A stretch of 57,462 nt of DNA from an uncultured bacterium (lineage in GTDB: Bacteria > Patescibacteriota > Minisyncoccia > SW-4-49-11): the NCBI GenBank assembly GCA_937864235.1, contig CALMJI010000025.1, forward strand, positions 1 through 57,462. The letters are read 5' to 3'. Position 1 is the first letter of the stretch. Each line of letters starts with the position of its first letter. Made by a program: the position numbers and the translations under genes. The notes beneath the pieces were generated by a model. It was not told where the DNA came from. It made no database searches and saw only the letters and a program-made list of their open reading frames with translations. This document shows, one piece after another, positions 1-10,079 of this stretch.

Positions 1-2
1 AT

Positions 3-161
3 GAGATGATTATACATCATGAAGGAGCTATAGAAATGGCTGAGATTATAGTAGAAAATTCAAATAGAGAGGAATTAATAAAATTAGGAAAAGACATAAT
101 TTCAACTCAACAAAATGAGATCGATTTAATGAAAGAATGGCGCACAAATTGGTTCAAATAA
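3..161 (+). CDS. DUF305 family protein, C-terminal fragment (truncated by window edge)
   Basis: Frame 3 reads EMIIHHEGAIEMAEIIVENSNREELIKLGKDIISTQQNEIDLMKEWRTNWFK*; M-I-x-H-H-x-x-A-I-x-M-A is the DUF305 signature. Not in the supplied ORF track. Confidence 0.85.
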   Translation, partial: EMIIHHEGAIEMAEIIVENSNREELIKLGKDIISTQQNEIDLMKEWRTNWFK

Positions 162-333
162 TAAATTCTAATTTAAGTTGCTCAAAATTTTCAAATATGA
201 TACACTCAATCTTGCAAGAGTCACCTGACAAGTTAGACTCAAGACACTTTCAGAAACAGAAATGACTATCTTGATTCTCAAAGGCAACGAAGACCATGAA
301 GACACCTATCTTAGCCATTAGCTTGTTGGATGT

Positions 334-552
334 GTGCATGCTATAGAAAAAGTGTGCATACAATTTAATACATATGTATGGAGGTTTAATGTCAGTACTA
401 ACCTAGATCGAATCACGATTACCAGTTCCACTTTTGGAAATAACCAAGAAAAAGAAAGAGAGATTCTTACAATAATGCAGAATCGTCGTAATAAACTGAT
501 TCAAATAGCTTTTTTAAATAAAACACCAAAAGAAAAGATTGTTGAAATCTAA
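334..552 (+). CDS. small hypothetical protein (GTG start), possibly a remnant
   Basis: 72-aa ORF followed by a terminator-like hairpin; the same frame extends upstream to an ATG at 262 through a TAG at 319-321. Confidence 0.35.
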   Translation: MHAIEKVCIQFNTYVWRFNVSTNLDRITITSSTFGNNQEKEREILTIMQNRRNKLIQIAFLNKTPKEKIVEI

Positions 553-565
553 AATAAATCATCCC

Positions 566-600
566 AGCCCCTATGTGCTCCAGCATACGGGCTTTTTTTT
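566..600 (+). terminator. Rho-independent terminator
   Basis: AGCCC-c-TATG ... CATA-c-GGGCT hairpin followed by T8. Confidence 0.7.
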
Positions 601-644
601 GTAGAAGAAATTAATTTTCTGTCTTCCCTTTCTTTTTCCCCTCC

Positions 645-667
645 GTAGGGGCGACCTCTCAGTCGCC
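645..667 (+). repeat. REP-like GTAG-hairpin
   Basis: GTAG-GGGCGACctctcaGTCGCC; same architecture as copies near 2526, 51520 and 51902. Confidence 0.7.
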
Positions 668-720
668 AGTAAGTCCTCCTCCGTCACCTACGGTGCCACC
701 TCCCCCGAGGGAGGACAAGA

Positions 721-768
721 AAAACTGTCTCTCGCTGGCGAGGGTGCCCGCAGGGCGGGTGTGGACGG
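721..768 (+). repeat. 48-nt dispersed repeat, left copy flanking the photolyase gene
   Basis: aaaactgtctctcgctggcgagggtgcccgcagggcgggtgtggacgg; 45/48 identical to 2480-2527. Confidence 0.8.
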
Positions 769-909
769 TTCGAATTCCCCTCTTGAGGGGTGGCAGACTT
801 CGTCTGACGGGGTGGATAGTACTTAACCTGCCCCCTCTCCAAAGGGGGACAGGTTATCTGAGCTTTTTGTCCCCCACCACCTCCCAAAAAGTATGCTATA
901 ATAAAATAT

Positions 910-2412
910 ATGAAATCTAATCTAATTATTTATTGGGTGCGGCGAGACTTAAGGCTAGAGGATAATTCTGCTCTATTTTATGCTATTGCTAAGGCTCGTG
1001 AGACTGGGGCTATATTTGCTCCTGTCTTTATTTTGGAGGATTATATGCTAGAGGCTAGTCCAGAGTCCCAATTTGGCTATCCACAGAGGTTTTTATTAAC
1101 CAGAGCTATACCTAAGCTCACTGAACAATTTCCTAATTTTCATCTAATTCGTGGCAAAGGTGCTCGCTCTCTGATTGAATTATCTCAAATTTATAATCTA
1201 GAAATTTTCGTCAATCAAGATATATATCCTGATTTTGATACTCAAGTTAGCAAGATTAGAGAGGCTGGGATTACAGTCAATATATTTGCAGATAGATTAA
1301 GTGTCAATCCCGAAACTAGAAGCCAAAATGGCAGTCTGTATACTGTATTCACCCCTTTTAAAAAATCTGTCTGGCAGGAATTTTTTAATTTACAAACTCT
1401 TCCCAAGCCTAACCTAAATTCTGTAGATTATGCCCCTACCCCACTTATCTCATCTTGGCAATATGTAGAGCCCAAAACTACTATTATTGAATCGATATTC
1501 AATACCAAGAGAGAATTTAGAATTCTAGATATAACTTATTATTTAGACCAATATTTTGATTTGCCTGATTTATCTAATTGGTATACTTCTGAGGCTGAGG
1601 CTTTGGATAGTTTTAATCATTATCTTGTCTCTGGTAAATTAGAGAATTATAGCTTGAATCGGAATAGTCTGGAACTGGATATTATAGACAATGGCCAAAC
1701 TTCTCGGATGAGTTTGGCCTTGGCTTGGGGTTTTGTCTCGGCTCGTAAGCTCAAAGATGAGATTATTAAATATCTCAATCTTAGTGTTGAAGAGTTATCT
1801 ATTGATAATAAAACTAGCAACGGGGCGAGTGCTTATATCTCGGAGCTAATCTGGCGAGAATTTTATGCTTATTTACTATATCATCAGCCGAATTTATTGG
1901 ATTTAGAATTCCAAGCTCAGTATAGACAGACTATGGACTGGGTTCAAGGTAAAAAGGCGCAAGACAGATTCATAGCTTGGATGACAGGGAGAACTGGTTA
2001 TAAAGTTGTGGATGCTTCTATGCAACAATTAGCTCGTACAGGCTGGATGCATAATCGCTCTCGGATGATTGTAGCAAGTGTACTGTCCAAAAATCTAGGT
2101 ATTGATTGGCGATGGGGACAGGAATATTTTCGAGCTAGTTTGATTGACCTAGATGAGCCATCCAATAATGGAGGTTGGCAATGGGGAGCTTCAGTTGGAG
2201 CCGACCCGAAGCCAATCAGGATTTTTAATCCTTATTTACAGGCTGAGAATTATGATAAACAAGGGCTATATCAGGACAAATGGCTAGATGAAGATTATTA
2301 TAATACTGTAATAGAGCCGATTATACCCCACCCTCAAGCGAGGCAAGAGGCTGTTATTAGGTATCAGCAAGCCAAAGAAATTTATTTGGCTAGTAAAAAT
2401 TCTAAGGATTAA
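910..2412 (+). CDS. phrB: deoxyribodipyrimidine photolyase (class I cryptochrome/photolyase family)
   Basis: N-terminal YWVRRDLRLEDNSAL; C-terminal FAD-binding motifs TGWMHNRSRMIVAS, DWRWGQEYF, NNGGWQWGASVGADPKPIRIFNP. Confidence 0.93.
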   Translation: MKSNLIIYWVRRDLRLEDNSALFYAIAKARETGAIFAPVFILEDYMLEASPESQFGYPQRFLLTRAIPKLTEQFPNFHLIRGKGARSLIELSQIYNLEIFVNQDIYPDFDTQVSKIREAGITVNIFADRLSVNPETRSQNGSLYTVFTPFKKSVWQEFFNLQTLPKPNLNSVDYAPTPLISSWQYVEPKTTIIESIFNTKREFRILDITYYLDQYFDLPDLSNWYTSEAEALDSFNHYLVSGKLENYSLNRNSLELDIIDNGQTSRMSLALAWGFVSARKLKDEIIKYLNLSVEELSIDNKTSNGASAYISELIWREFYAYLLYHQPNLLDLEFQAQYRQTMDWVQGKKAQDRFIAWMTGRTGYKVVDASMQQLARTGWMHNRSRMIVASVLSKNLGIDWRWGQEYFRASLIDLDEPSNNGGWQWGASVGADPKPIRIFNPYLQAENYDKQGLYQDKWLDEDYYNTVIEPIIPHPQARQEAVIRYQQAKEIYLASKNSKD

Positions 2413-2479
2413 TATTATTTAAAAATAATCTTTAGCTAAATCCACCCCTTCGGGGCACCTCCTCCAAAGGATGACAAAC

Positions 2480-2527
2480 AAAACTGTCCCTCGCTGGCGA
2501 GGGTGCCCGTAGGGTGGGTGTGGACGG
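2480..2527 (+). repeat. 48-nt dispersed repeat, right copy flanking the photolyase gene
   Basis: aaaactgtccctcgctggcgagggtgcccgtagggtgggtgtggacgg; direct repeat of 721-768. Confidence 0.8.
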
Positions 2528-2552
2528 GCGACTAAAAGGTCGCCCCCTACGA
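2526..2552 (-). repeat. REP-like GTAG-hairpin
   Basis: Minus strand TCGTAG-GGGGCGACCttttaGTCGCCC. Confidence 0.7.
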
Positions 2553-2554
2553 AC

Positions 2555-2578
2555 TGGAGGGATAAACCCTCCGCTACG
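2555..2578 (-). repeat. REP-like GTAG-hairpin, second sequence family
   Basis: Minus strand CGTAGCGGAGGGTttatCCCTCCA. Confidence 0.55.
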
Positions 2579-2600
2579 AAAAACCTATAATAATTATTCC

Positions 2601-3218
2601 CTACTTTTCAGCTAATTGATATACAGAGTCGAGAATTTTATCTGAATATTGCTGTAATTCATTTTCTGACTTTATATCATATGTAGTTAATTTACCTACT
2701 TTGAAAGTCATATCCCAAATTGGTAGATACTTATATCTTTTTATATAGTTAATATAAATTGGTAAAACTGGAGCTTTGGACTTCCAAACCAAATAACCAA
2801 CCCCCCTTTTGGCATCGCTTCTATGATGTGGTTTTTTTTGCATTTTACCTTCTGGGAATATAGTAACAATTTTATCTTGTGATAGAACTTCTACCATTGG
2901 ATCTAATATTTCTACTCCTCTTCCCCTTTCAACTGGGAAACATCTCATTTTTCTAAGATACCAACCTAAGATTGGAATTTTAAAGAAGCTCTCTCCAGTC
3001 ACAATTCGCATATCTACAAGTCTCCTCCTATTCATTTTTGCAAAATAATACCAAATCCAAATACCATCAAATCTACCTCTATGATTGGATGCAACAATTA
3101 CTGGTTTAGATATATTATGTAAAATATCTAAACCTTGAATTTTTGCTTGCTTCACAAACAATCGCATAATTGTATGATACTTCCAAAAAGTAAGCCAATA
3201 CAATATATTATAAGCCAT
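2601..3218 (-). CDS. plsC: 1-acyl-sn-glycerol-3-phosphate acyltransferase (PlsC-like)
   Basis: NHRGRFD (HX4D) and FPEGKM acyltransferase motifs. Confidence 0.8.
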   Translation of the reverse strand: MAYNILYWLTFWKYHTIMRLFVKQAKIQGLDILHNISKPVIVASNHRGRFDGIWIWYYFAKMNRRRLVDMRIVTGESFFKIPILGWYLRKMRCFPVERGRGVEILDPMVEVLSQDKIVTIFPEGKMQKKPHHRSDAKRGVGYLVWKSKAPVLPIYINYIKRYKYLPIWDMTFKVGKLTTYDIKSENELQQYSDKILDSVYQLAEK

Positions 3219-3296
3219 ACAAAAATTAATAATTATGAACTACTTATAGCATAATTATTAATTTTTGTCAATTAGTGACATTTTTGTCAACAACTT

Positions 3297-3611
3297 TTAT
3301 CTAGAATTTTTACCTACGATTTCAGACCATTTATTTTGTAAAGTGGATTTTAGAGATTCTACTTGCTCCTGAGTCATTGGGTCTAATTTTTTGTATTCAT
3401 TAACCACCGCCTCTACAACTTGGTCATATTTAGACTTACTAATGTCTTCAATATTATTAATCCTTTTAGCAATATCTTTACTAGTAGCTTTATACGCCTT
3501 TCTCAAATCTTGTCTTACTTGTTTGCCAGATTTTGGAGCTAATAAAACTCCTAATATTCCTCCTATGGCGAGACCAGCTAATAGAGCTTTGAATAAATTT
3601 TTTGTACTCAT
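3297..3611 (-). CDS. YtxH domain-containing protein
   Basis: ALLAGLAIGGILGVLLAPKSGKQVRQDLRKA is the YtxH signature. Confidence 0.8.
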   Translation of the reverse strand: MSTKNLFKALLAGLAIGGILGVLLAPKSGKQVRQDLRKAYKATSKDIAKRINNIEDISKSKYDQVVEAVVNEYKKLDPMTQEQVESLKSTLQNKWSEIVGKNSR

Positions 3612-3630
3612 ATTTTTATAATTTTAATGC

Positions 3631-3996
3631 TTATATAATTCTTCTTTTTTTCTTGGGAGCAACCTTAGACAGAGCCTCACCCAAGTCATCCTCGTCTTCT
3701 TCTTGGTTTGTATTCTGATCTTTGGATTTGTCACTCCACTTTTGTAAAAGAGATATTATTGTAGGGATACCACCAATTATAGATGTAAGTCCTGAAAGAG
3801 AAGTTAATTTGGATTTGAATTCTTCAGCCGTATCGACAGTAATATGACCTAATTTTACGAATTTATTAACCAGATTTTTGACAGAATCTACAGTATTCTT
3901 TATATCTAAAACAATTAATATAATAATCAATAATAGTAATCCTACCTCTAATAGAAGTACTGCGTATAGACTCAAGATAATTTGTTCTGTAATCAT
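3631..3996 (-). CDS. hypothetical membrane protein
   Basis: 121-aa ORF with N-terminal TM helix, immediately upstream of the YtxH gene. Confidence 0.6.
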   Translation of the reverse strand: MITEQIILSLYAVLLLEVGLLLLIIILIVLDIKNTVDSVKNLVNKFVKLGHITVDTAEEFKSKLTSLSGLTSIIGGIPTIISLLQKWSDKSKDQNTNQEEDEDDLGEALSKVAPKKKRRII

Positions 3997-4504
3997 ATTT
4001 TTATTTATTATAGTATATTAATAAGATTAACATATCTAATATAATTGTCAACTAAAAATAAATTGTTGAATAAAATGAGATGCATCGTAGACAAGTTGTG
4101 ACTTTTGTAGGTGATACATTATCGTAGTTTATATAGTTATAAAAAAGAGTTCTTAATTTTGTCCCCCTTCGCCTGCCTGCGGTAGGCAGGGAGGGGTAAG
4201 CCTTAAAGTCGGAGGTGGATTGAGCTTAGACTCTAAAACTCAACCTTAACCCTATCCACCCTCCCCCTAAGGGTACTCCCTCCAAAGGGAGACAAAAATA
4301 CAAGTTATAAAATTCAATCCACCCACCTCCTCCCTACCTACCACAGGCACAGGCAAAGTAGGACAAGTACTATCCAATTTACTATTAGTAGTCTAGTAAT
4401 GTATATAATCCCTTTTCTCTACGCTAACTTCATCTCGTACAATTGTTTGACTATGTATAAGATTATATAGTATAATTATAATAATTAATGAATAGATAAA
4501 TCTA

Positions 4505-5254
4505 ATGTTAAAAACCATATTAAATAAACAAAATGTAATTTATGGATCTATAGCTATTGTTGCTATGGTATCATTGATTTCTTTAATTTACTTTATTATA
4601 AAACCAAAGCAAACCACTAATATAGACTTATCCACAATTGATAAAGGACTCTCACCTATTAAAATTTTACAATTTAAAGATGGAAAAGAGCAAGAAGTTA
4701 ACTTTACCCAAACTGGAGCCGAGATATTAGCTGCATCTTTAATGTCAGAAAACCCATTTGTAGAAGATATACAGAATAATGTCAAATCTGCAGGGATTAG
4801 TCGAATAGAGTTACCTCCATTGGCAGAAGAGAATATTAATATAATTTCTTCTGAAAAAACCGATGCAAATTCCATTGACAATTATTTAACTAACTTATAC
4901 AATATATTTAGAGATAATTCTATACAACCTAATATAAACCAACTTTCAGAAAATGCTCTAAGTGGAAAGACTCAAGAAGTTCAATCTCTATTAAGTAAAA
5001 ACACAGACTTATATCTAAATTTATTTACAATAGAGGTTCCATCAGAGCTACTGACACTACATAAAGCATATATTAGGATAGCTCAAATACAAAATAGTTT
5101 TTTATTAGGATTACTCAATGCAAGCTCTGATCCACTCAAATTAGACATAAATAATAAACTAACTATATCTTTATTAAGCAAATTAGATATTATAATCAAA
5201 CAAGAATTACAAATCCTAAGACAAAAATATAATCTAATATATCAAAGACCATAA
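4505..5254 (+). CDS. hypothetical membrane-anchored protein of T4SS-like cluster
   Basis: 249-aa ORF with N-terminal TM, tightly linked to downstream genes. Confidence 0.7.
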   Translation: MLKTILNKQNVIYGSIAIVAMVSLISLIYFIIKPKQTTNIDLSTIDKGLSPIKILQFKDGKEQEVNFTQTGAEILAASLMSENPFVEDIQNNVKSAGISRIELPPLAEENINIISSEKTDANSIDNYLTNLYNIFRDNSIQPNINQLSENALSGKTQEVQSLLSKNTDLYLNLFTIEVPSELLTLHKAYIRIAQIQNSFLLGLLNASSDPLKLDINNKLTISLLSKLDIIIKQELQILRQKYNLIYQRP

Positions 5255-5257
5255 TAT

Positions 5258-6943
5258 ATGAACTATATTATTAAAAATAAAATCAGTATCAAATTAATAC
5301 AAATATTATCAGTATTTTTATTTGTATTAATTTTACCAAATATAACTTATGCTGATAATTTATATGGTGGTACTTGTGGTACATTAACTTGTGGGCAAAA
5401 TGAAGTTTGTCAAAAACAGTATCGTGGTGTTTTGCCAATTGGTGATCAAAATGATGGTAATGCAACTTACACTTGTGTAAAACCAGAAGCTATAGAAGCT
5501 CCAGAAAGTCCTTATAAAGGAAGTCCGGGTTGTAGTGATGGGATAGCAGGAGGTCTCCTAAACTCTACTGTCAATAGAGTATTGGGTGGCACCCTTAATA
5601 CTAGTCTAAATAATATAGCTGGTGATTTCCTAGGGAATCTAACATCTCCTTTTGGAATAAAATTAGACGGAACATTAACTGGAATTTTGAATGATCCTAT
5701 TGGACAATTTACAGGTAATTTTAATGATCTTATAGGATTAGGAGAAATATTTGAAGATTGTAATTATAACAATATAGATGGAGTAATTGATACCAGAAGA
5801 TTAGTAGCTCCTTTACCAGTAGATCTATTCAATCCCCTACCATTACCTGTTAATGTAACTTCACCTACACCACTCCCAGTAGTAGTTGTAGATGATTTAG
5901 CACTATATCAACAAAAAGAACTTATCGACGCCCCACTAGCTGCCCAACAAAAAGCTAAAACAATAGCTACAGTAAGTGATACATTGAGATACCAAATTAG
6001 CAATGATAATCTGATGCCTCAAAACTTAGATGACTTGAGAAAACTAGGGATACAGTTTGGAGCTCTAGACTCAGAAACTGGAGTAATTGCCAAAGATGCT
6101 ATAGATACTTATGGGAATTATGCTAATTTCTCTTTAGATAAGAATGAAGAGTTAGCTCAATACTTTAGCGATCTACAAGATCCAACCAAAAGTCAGTTAC
6201 CAAGAGAAACTTTCACTGAAAAATGTGGGAATATAAAAGTCGAAGAAGCCGATACTTTGGATTGTATAATAGAAGGACTTAAACCTAATAATAATGTTAA
6301 TGATATAGCAAACACAATTGGGTTTATGGCTAGTCAAAAATCTGAAGAAGCTAGGACACAATTAGAACAAGAGGTCGTAGTAATGGGAGAGGGATATTTT
6401 TCTAAGACAGAAAATAATGATAAAAATCCATTTACTAAGGTAATCCAAACTCCAGGCTCCAACATATCTTCACTATCTGAAAAAGTAACAGAAGCTACAA
6501 TAGATCAAGCTATCGTGGCAGCAGGAGATAATTGTTTTGAGGCAATACCTAATAATATACTAGAAGGGTCTCTGAAGCCTGTTTTGACCCAAGGATTATA
6601 TGGAGTTAATAATACATTATCCTCAGTGCTTAATAATGCTAAGTCAGATCCAATTAATTCTCTTAAGAATCCTCAAGGTTTTGCCAATCAATTACAAGCT
6701 GGAGTGACTGGAGCATTACCAGATCCAAATAGATTCTTTCAATCTTTACAAAATTCATTGGTACAAAATGTAACTAGTGGACTATCTTGTGAGTTAAATA
6801 AACAAATTTCTGGACTATTAAACGGTATTATAGGTAATGTGTCATTACCAGGAATAGGGAATGTAAGTGGAGCTATCAATAATGCAGCAACAGGCGCTGT
6901 CAATGATGCAGTTAATGGAGCGGTTGATCGTTTAATACCATAG
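5258..6943 (+). CDS. hypothetical secreted protein of T4SS-like cluster
   Basis: Signal peptide, Cys-containing N-terminus, Asn/Gly-rich repetitive segments; 3 nt from neighbours. Confidence 0.75.
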   Translation: MNYIIKNKISIKLIQILSVFLFVLILPNITYADNLYGGTCGTLTCGQNEVCQKQYRGVLPIGDQNDGNATYTCVKPEAIEAPESPYKGSPGCSDGIAGGLLNSTVNRVLGGTLNTSLNNIAGDFLGNLTSPFGIKLDGTLTGILNDPIGQFTGNFNDLIGLGEIFEDCNYNNIDGVIDTRRLVAPLPVDLFNPLPLPVNVTSPTPLPVVVVDDLALYQQKELIDAPLAAQQKAKTIATVSDTLRYQISNDNLMPQNLDDLRKLGIQFGALDSETGVIAKDAIDTYGNYANFSLDKNEELAQYFSDLQDPTKSQLPRETFTEKCGNIKVEEADTLDCIIEGLKPNNNVNDIANTIGFMASQKSEEARTQLEQEVVVMGEGYFSKTENNDKNPFTKVIQTPGSNISSLSEKVTEATIDQAIVAAGDNCFEAIPNNILEGSLKPVLTQGLYGVNNTLSSVLNNAKSDPINSLKNPQGFANQLQAGVTGALPDPNRFFQSLQNSLVQNVTSGLSCELNKQISGLLNGIIGNVSLPGIGNVSGAINNAATGAVNDAVNGAVDRLIP

Positions 6944-6946
6944 TAT

Positions 6947-9097
6947 TTGTACTATATGAAATATATAAAACATATCATTAGCAATAAATTAAAGGTTAGA
7001 AATCTTTTTATTGCAATTATACCTTTACTTACTTTCATAATAATGTCACCCAGACAAGCTAATGCTTTCAACCCTGTAGCTTGGATCGCTGACCAAACTA
7101 TAGGTTTTGCGGCAGCAAATTTTGTTGGGATGTTTAAAGGACTGTTTTTAATGTTATTAAACACAGTAGTGTCGCTTCTCACAAATGTAATGTCTTATCA
7201 AAATTTCTTTAGTAATGGTGTTAATGCTGGATGGGAAATTACTAGAAACTTTTCTAACCTTTTCTTTGCACTTATTTTACTAGTCATAGCTATTGCTACT
7301 GTATTACAGATTGGAGCATTAGATAATTATACAGCTAAGCGAATGTTACCTAACTTTATATTTGTCGCTTTATTTATAAATTTTAGTAAGGCTATAGTAG
7401 GACTACTTATAGATATTAGCCAAATTATAATGGTATCTTTTTATAATTCATTTGGACCTAATATGGCAAATATAATTGGAAATGCATCTAGAATAGCAGA
7501 AACTGGTGCAGAAACTAATACAGAAACTATGATGTTGAATATATTTACTATTGTTATTATAGCTATTTTGGTATTTGTACTATTATGGACAGCACTAATT
7601 CTGGCAATGAGAATAGTAAATCTATGGTTTATAATTATGTTAGCTCCCTTAGCTTTTATGGCTACCTTGATTCCAGGGTTAAAGTCAGTTAGTGATGATT
7701 GGAAAAATAAATTACAAGAATCATTAGTAACCGGACCAACCTTAATGTTTTTCCTATATTTAGCATTTTCTTTAATGAGTGTTGGTATTTCTGCCAATAC
7801 AGCTACAACTGGGGGGGATAATCTTATAAATAATGGGAATCTAATCAATTATGTCCTTGTAATAGGATTACTATTCTTAGCTAACACTACAGCAAGTAAG
7901 GCTGGACAAGCCGCCCCTCCTATACTCCAAAAAGCGGTAGGAGTAGCTGGAACTATTGCTACCTTTGGAATTGGTAAATATGTCGGAGCTGGAGGGTATG
8001 GGACAGGAACTATGATTAAAACTGGTATAAAAGGTACTGATAAGATTGCAGGGGGAGTTACTAATGTTGCTGGAGCTGTAGGTGGGGTAACTGGAATTAA
8101 AGCATTGCAAAACGCAAATCAAAAATATGAAAGTAAAAAGAGAGATTTGATAGAACAACAAAAAGAAGGGGTAGGATTCGTAGGAAGATTTCAAGGATTT
8201 TCAGCTGAAGGAAAAAAACGACAATTAGAAGATTTTGAGAAAGAGAAAGCTCTAAGATTATACAATCAAAATCAATTAGAAGAAAAAGGTAATGAAAGAT
8301 ACAAAAAAATAGCCGCTACTTTACAAGCTACAGCTTCTACAGAAGTCAAAGATGAATATAATGTAAAAAAACTAGGAGAACAAATGAAAGCTGCTCTGGA
8401 AGAGGGTGATAAATTCACTGCTATGGCAATAGCTACAAGAATATCAGAATTAAAAGGGTGGAATAAAATATTTACAGAAGGTGATTATAGTAAATATTCA
8501 GATCCATCTAATGGTTATGATACTGATGCTAAGCAACTTGATGCCTTCATGAATGATAATTTCGAGATTAAAGATAGTTCTGGGGCAGTTATAGATTCTA
8601 ATAAAACTATGAACAGCTTTAGAAGTAGACAAGCAAATATATTAAATGATAAAGGGGCTGGTAACTTTGCTGCTGGTTTAGCTGAAAGAAACGTATCTGA
8701 TCCCAACCTTTCTCCTTCTGCTAAAGCAGCAAAAGCTGGATTAGTAGGAGCTGGAGATATGGTTGCAAAAAATAATTCTATATTTAATAGAAAAATTAAA
8801 GTTACAGATTCATCAGGAAGAGAAATATATGAAGACCAGTTTGATATTAGTCAATTTGCTCCGATTATAGCAAATGAATCTTCACTCGACACTTTAGAAG
8901 ATCCAAAATCATGGAATAAATATGGAGGAATAAGAGCAAATATTATTAAAGAAATAAATAACTATTTATCTTTATATCAATCAGATCCAGCTGTAGCTCG
9001 TGCAAATTATCCAGAATTATCAGAAGTTGGTGAAAATAAATTAAAGGCTGCACTAAAAGGACTAGGTGGTAAAAATAGAATAACTTCATCTCCTTAA
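6947..9097 (+). CDS. VirB6/TrbL-like polytopic membrane protein
   Basis: Several TM helices in first ~350 aa, long hydrophilic C-terminus, upstream of a PrgI-family gene. Confidence 0.65.
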   Translation: MYYMKYIKHIISNKLKVRNLFIAIIPLLTFIIMSPRQANAFNPVAWIADQTIGFAAANFVGMFKGLFLMLLNTVVSLLTNVMSYQNFFSNGVNAGWEITRNFSNLFFALILLVIAIATVLQIGALDNYTAKRMLPNFIFVALFINFSKAIVGLLIDISQIIMVSFYNSFGPNMANIIGNASRIAETGAETNTETMMLNIFTIVIIAILVFVLLWTALILAMRIVNLWFIIMLAPLAFMATLIPGLKSVSDDWKNKLQESLVTGPTLMFFLYLAFSLMSVGISANTATTGGDNLINNGNLINYVLVIGLLFLANTTASKAGQAAPPILQKAVGVAGTIATFGIGKYVGAGGYGTGTMIKTGIKGTDKIAGGVTNVAGAVGGVTGIKALQNANQKYESKKRDLIEQQKEGVGFVGRFQGFSAEGKKRQLEDFEKEKALRLYNQNQLEEKGNERYKKIAATLQATASTEVKDEYNVKKLGEQMKAALEEGDKFTAMAIATRISELKGWNKIFTEGDYSKYSDPSNGYDTDAKQLDAFMNDNFEIKDSSGAVIDSNKTMNSFRSRQANILNDKGAGNFAAGLAERNVSDPNLSPSAKAAKAGLVGAGDMVAKNNSIFNRKIKVTDSSGREIYEDQFDISQFAPIIANESSLDTLEDPKSWNKYGGIRANIIKEINNYLSLYQSDPAVARANYPELSEVGENKLKAALKGLGGKNRITSSP

Positions 9098-9122
9098 TAA
9101 TATAAAAATAAAATATACCCCT

Positions 9123-10073
9123 ATGACCCTAGCCGAAATACAAGAAGAAGCCAAGATATTGATAAGCTCAGATAATGTGCCTGGATCTCTTGAATTTGCT
9201 GAGAAATTAGAAAAATCTATGTTTGATAATAATATTAGAGAAGCTAATCCTAATGCTTATCGAGAATTGTCTAAGATTATTTTTCAACTTTATGTGACGG
9301 CTATTCCGAATCTTGAAGATAAATTATTATTCAATATTATATCTTTTAACTTAATTGAGGCTTTGAATCCTATTTGGCCTTCTGAGAGGGATTTGGCCTC
9401 TCGTATTGAGAGTAAGTATTCTATTTATCCTATTGAGCTGATTAAGGAAATGATGCGAAAGGATTTATTGAGTTTAGTTGAGAATAATAATCAGCAAATT
9501 GGCAATATACCTCTCAGATTATCTCAAGATAATCCTCAGGCTAAGCCTACTATTGCTAATTGGATTGAATATTATAATAGAGCGACGGGTATGAATACTG
9601 CTGATAATTTCGCTAAGTCTAAATTTATTAGTGGAGATACTGTAGTTCAGACTTTGAGTCCAGCTGAGAAGGAGGCTCTTAGAAAAGTTTTATCTTTTTA
9701 TGATTATTTACAAAATGACGAGACTGTCTTGTATCAGGATTTATATAATGACAATAATAATATATCTGCTATTAATACTGAGCCAGTTCGTGAGGAGATT
9801 ATCAATCCGTCTATATCAAAACCTGTATTGAATCAATCACCTGCCCCAACTCAAACTAATAATACTGCAAATCCCCTACCTATACAATCTCCTTCACCCA
9901 CTACCCAATCCCCTGCTAATAATGGGATTGCCAATAACAATATACCTCAATTTAGCCCAAAACCTATACCTCGTATGCCAATACCTCAAAAGGCTTCATC
10001 TGCCCCGATTGTACTGACTGCTAAACCTACTCCAATTCCCAAAAATTTAGTAAACTTAAAGCAACCTGAATAA
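9123..10073 (+). CDS. hypothetical protein with Pro/Gln/Asn-rich C-terminus
   Basis: 316-aa ORF between VirB6-like and PrgI-like genes. Confidence 0.6.
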   Translation: MTLAEIQEEAKILISSDNVPGSLEFAEKLEKSMFDNNIREANPNAYRELSKIIFQLYVTAIPNLEDKLLFNIISFNLIEALNPIWPSERDLASRIESKYSIYPIELIKEMMRKDLLSLVENNNQQIGNIPLRLSQDNPQAKPTIANWIEYYNRATGMNTADNFAKSKFISGDTVVQTLSPAEKEALRKVLSFYDYLQNDETVLYQDLYNDNNNISAINTEPVREEIINPSISKPVLNQSPAPTQTNNTANPLPIQSPSPTTQSPANNGIANNNIPQFSPKPIPRMPIPQKASSAPIVLTAKPTPIPKNLVNLKQPE

Positions 10074-10079
10074 ATTAAT

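Noticed and set aside
684-920. Track ORFs 684-887(-) and 693-920(+)
   Set aside because: They read through GC-rich dispersed repeats (Pro/Gly/Arg-rich translations); not credible genes.
7441-8706. Antisense ORFs inside the VirB6-like gene (7441-7848, 7877-8194, 8515-8706)
   Set aside because: Low-complexity translations antisense to a well supported long CDS.
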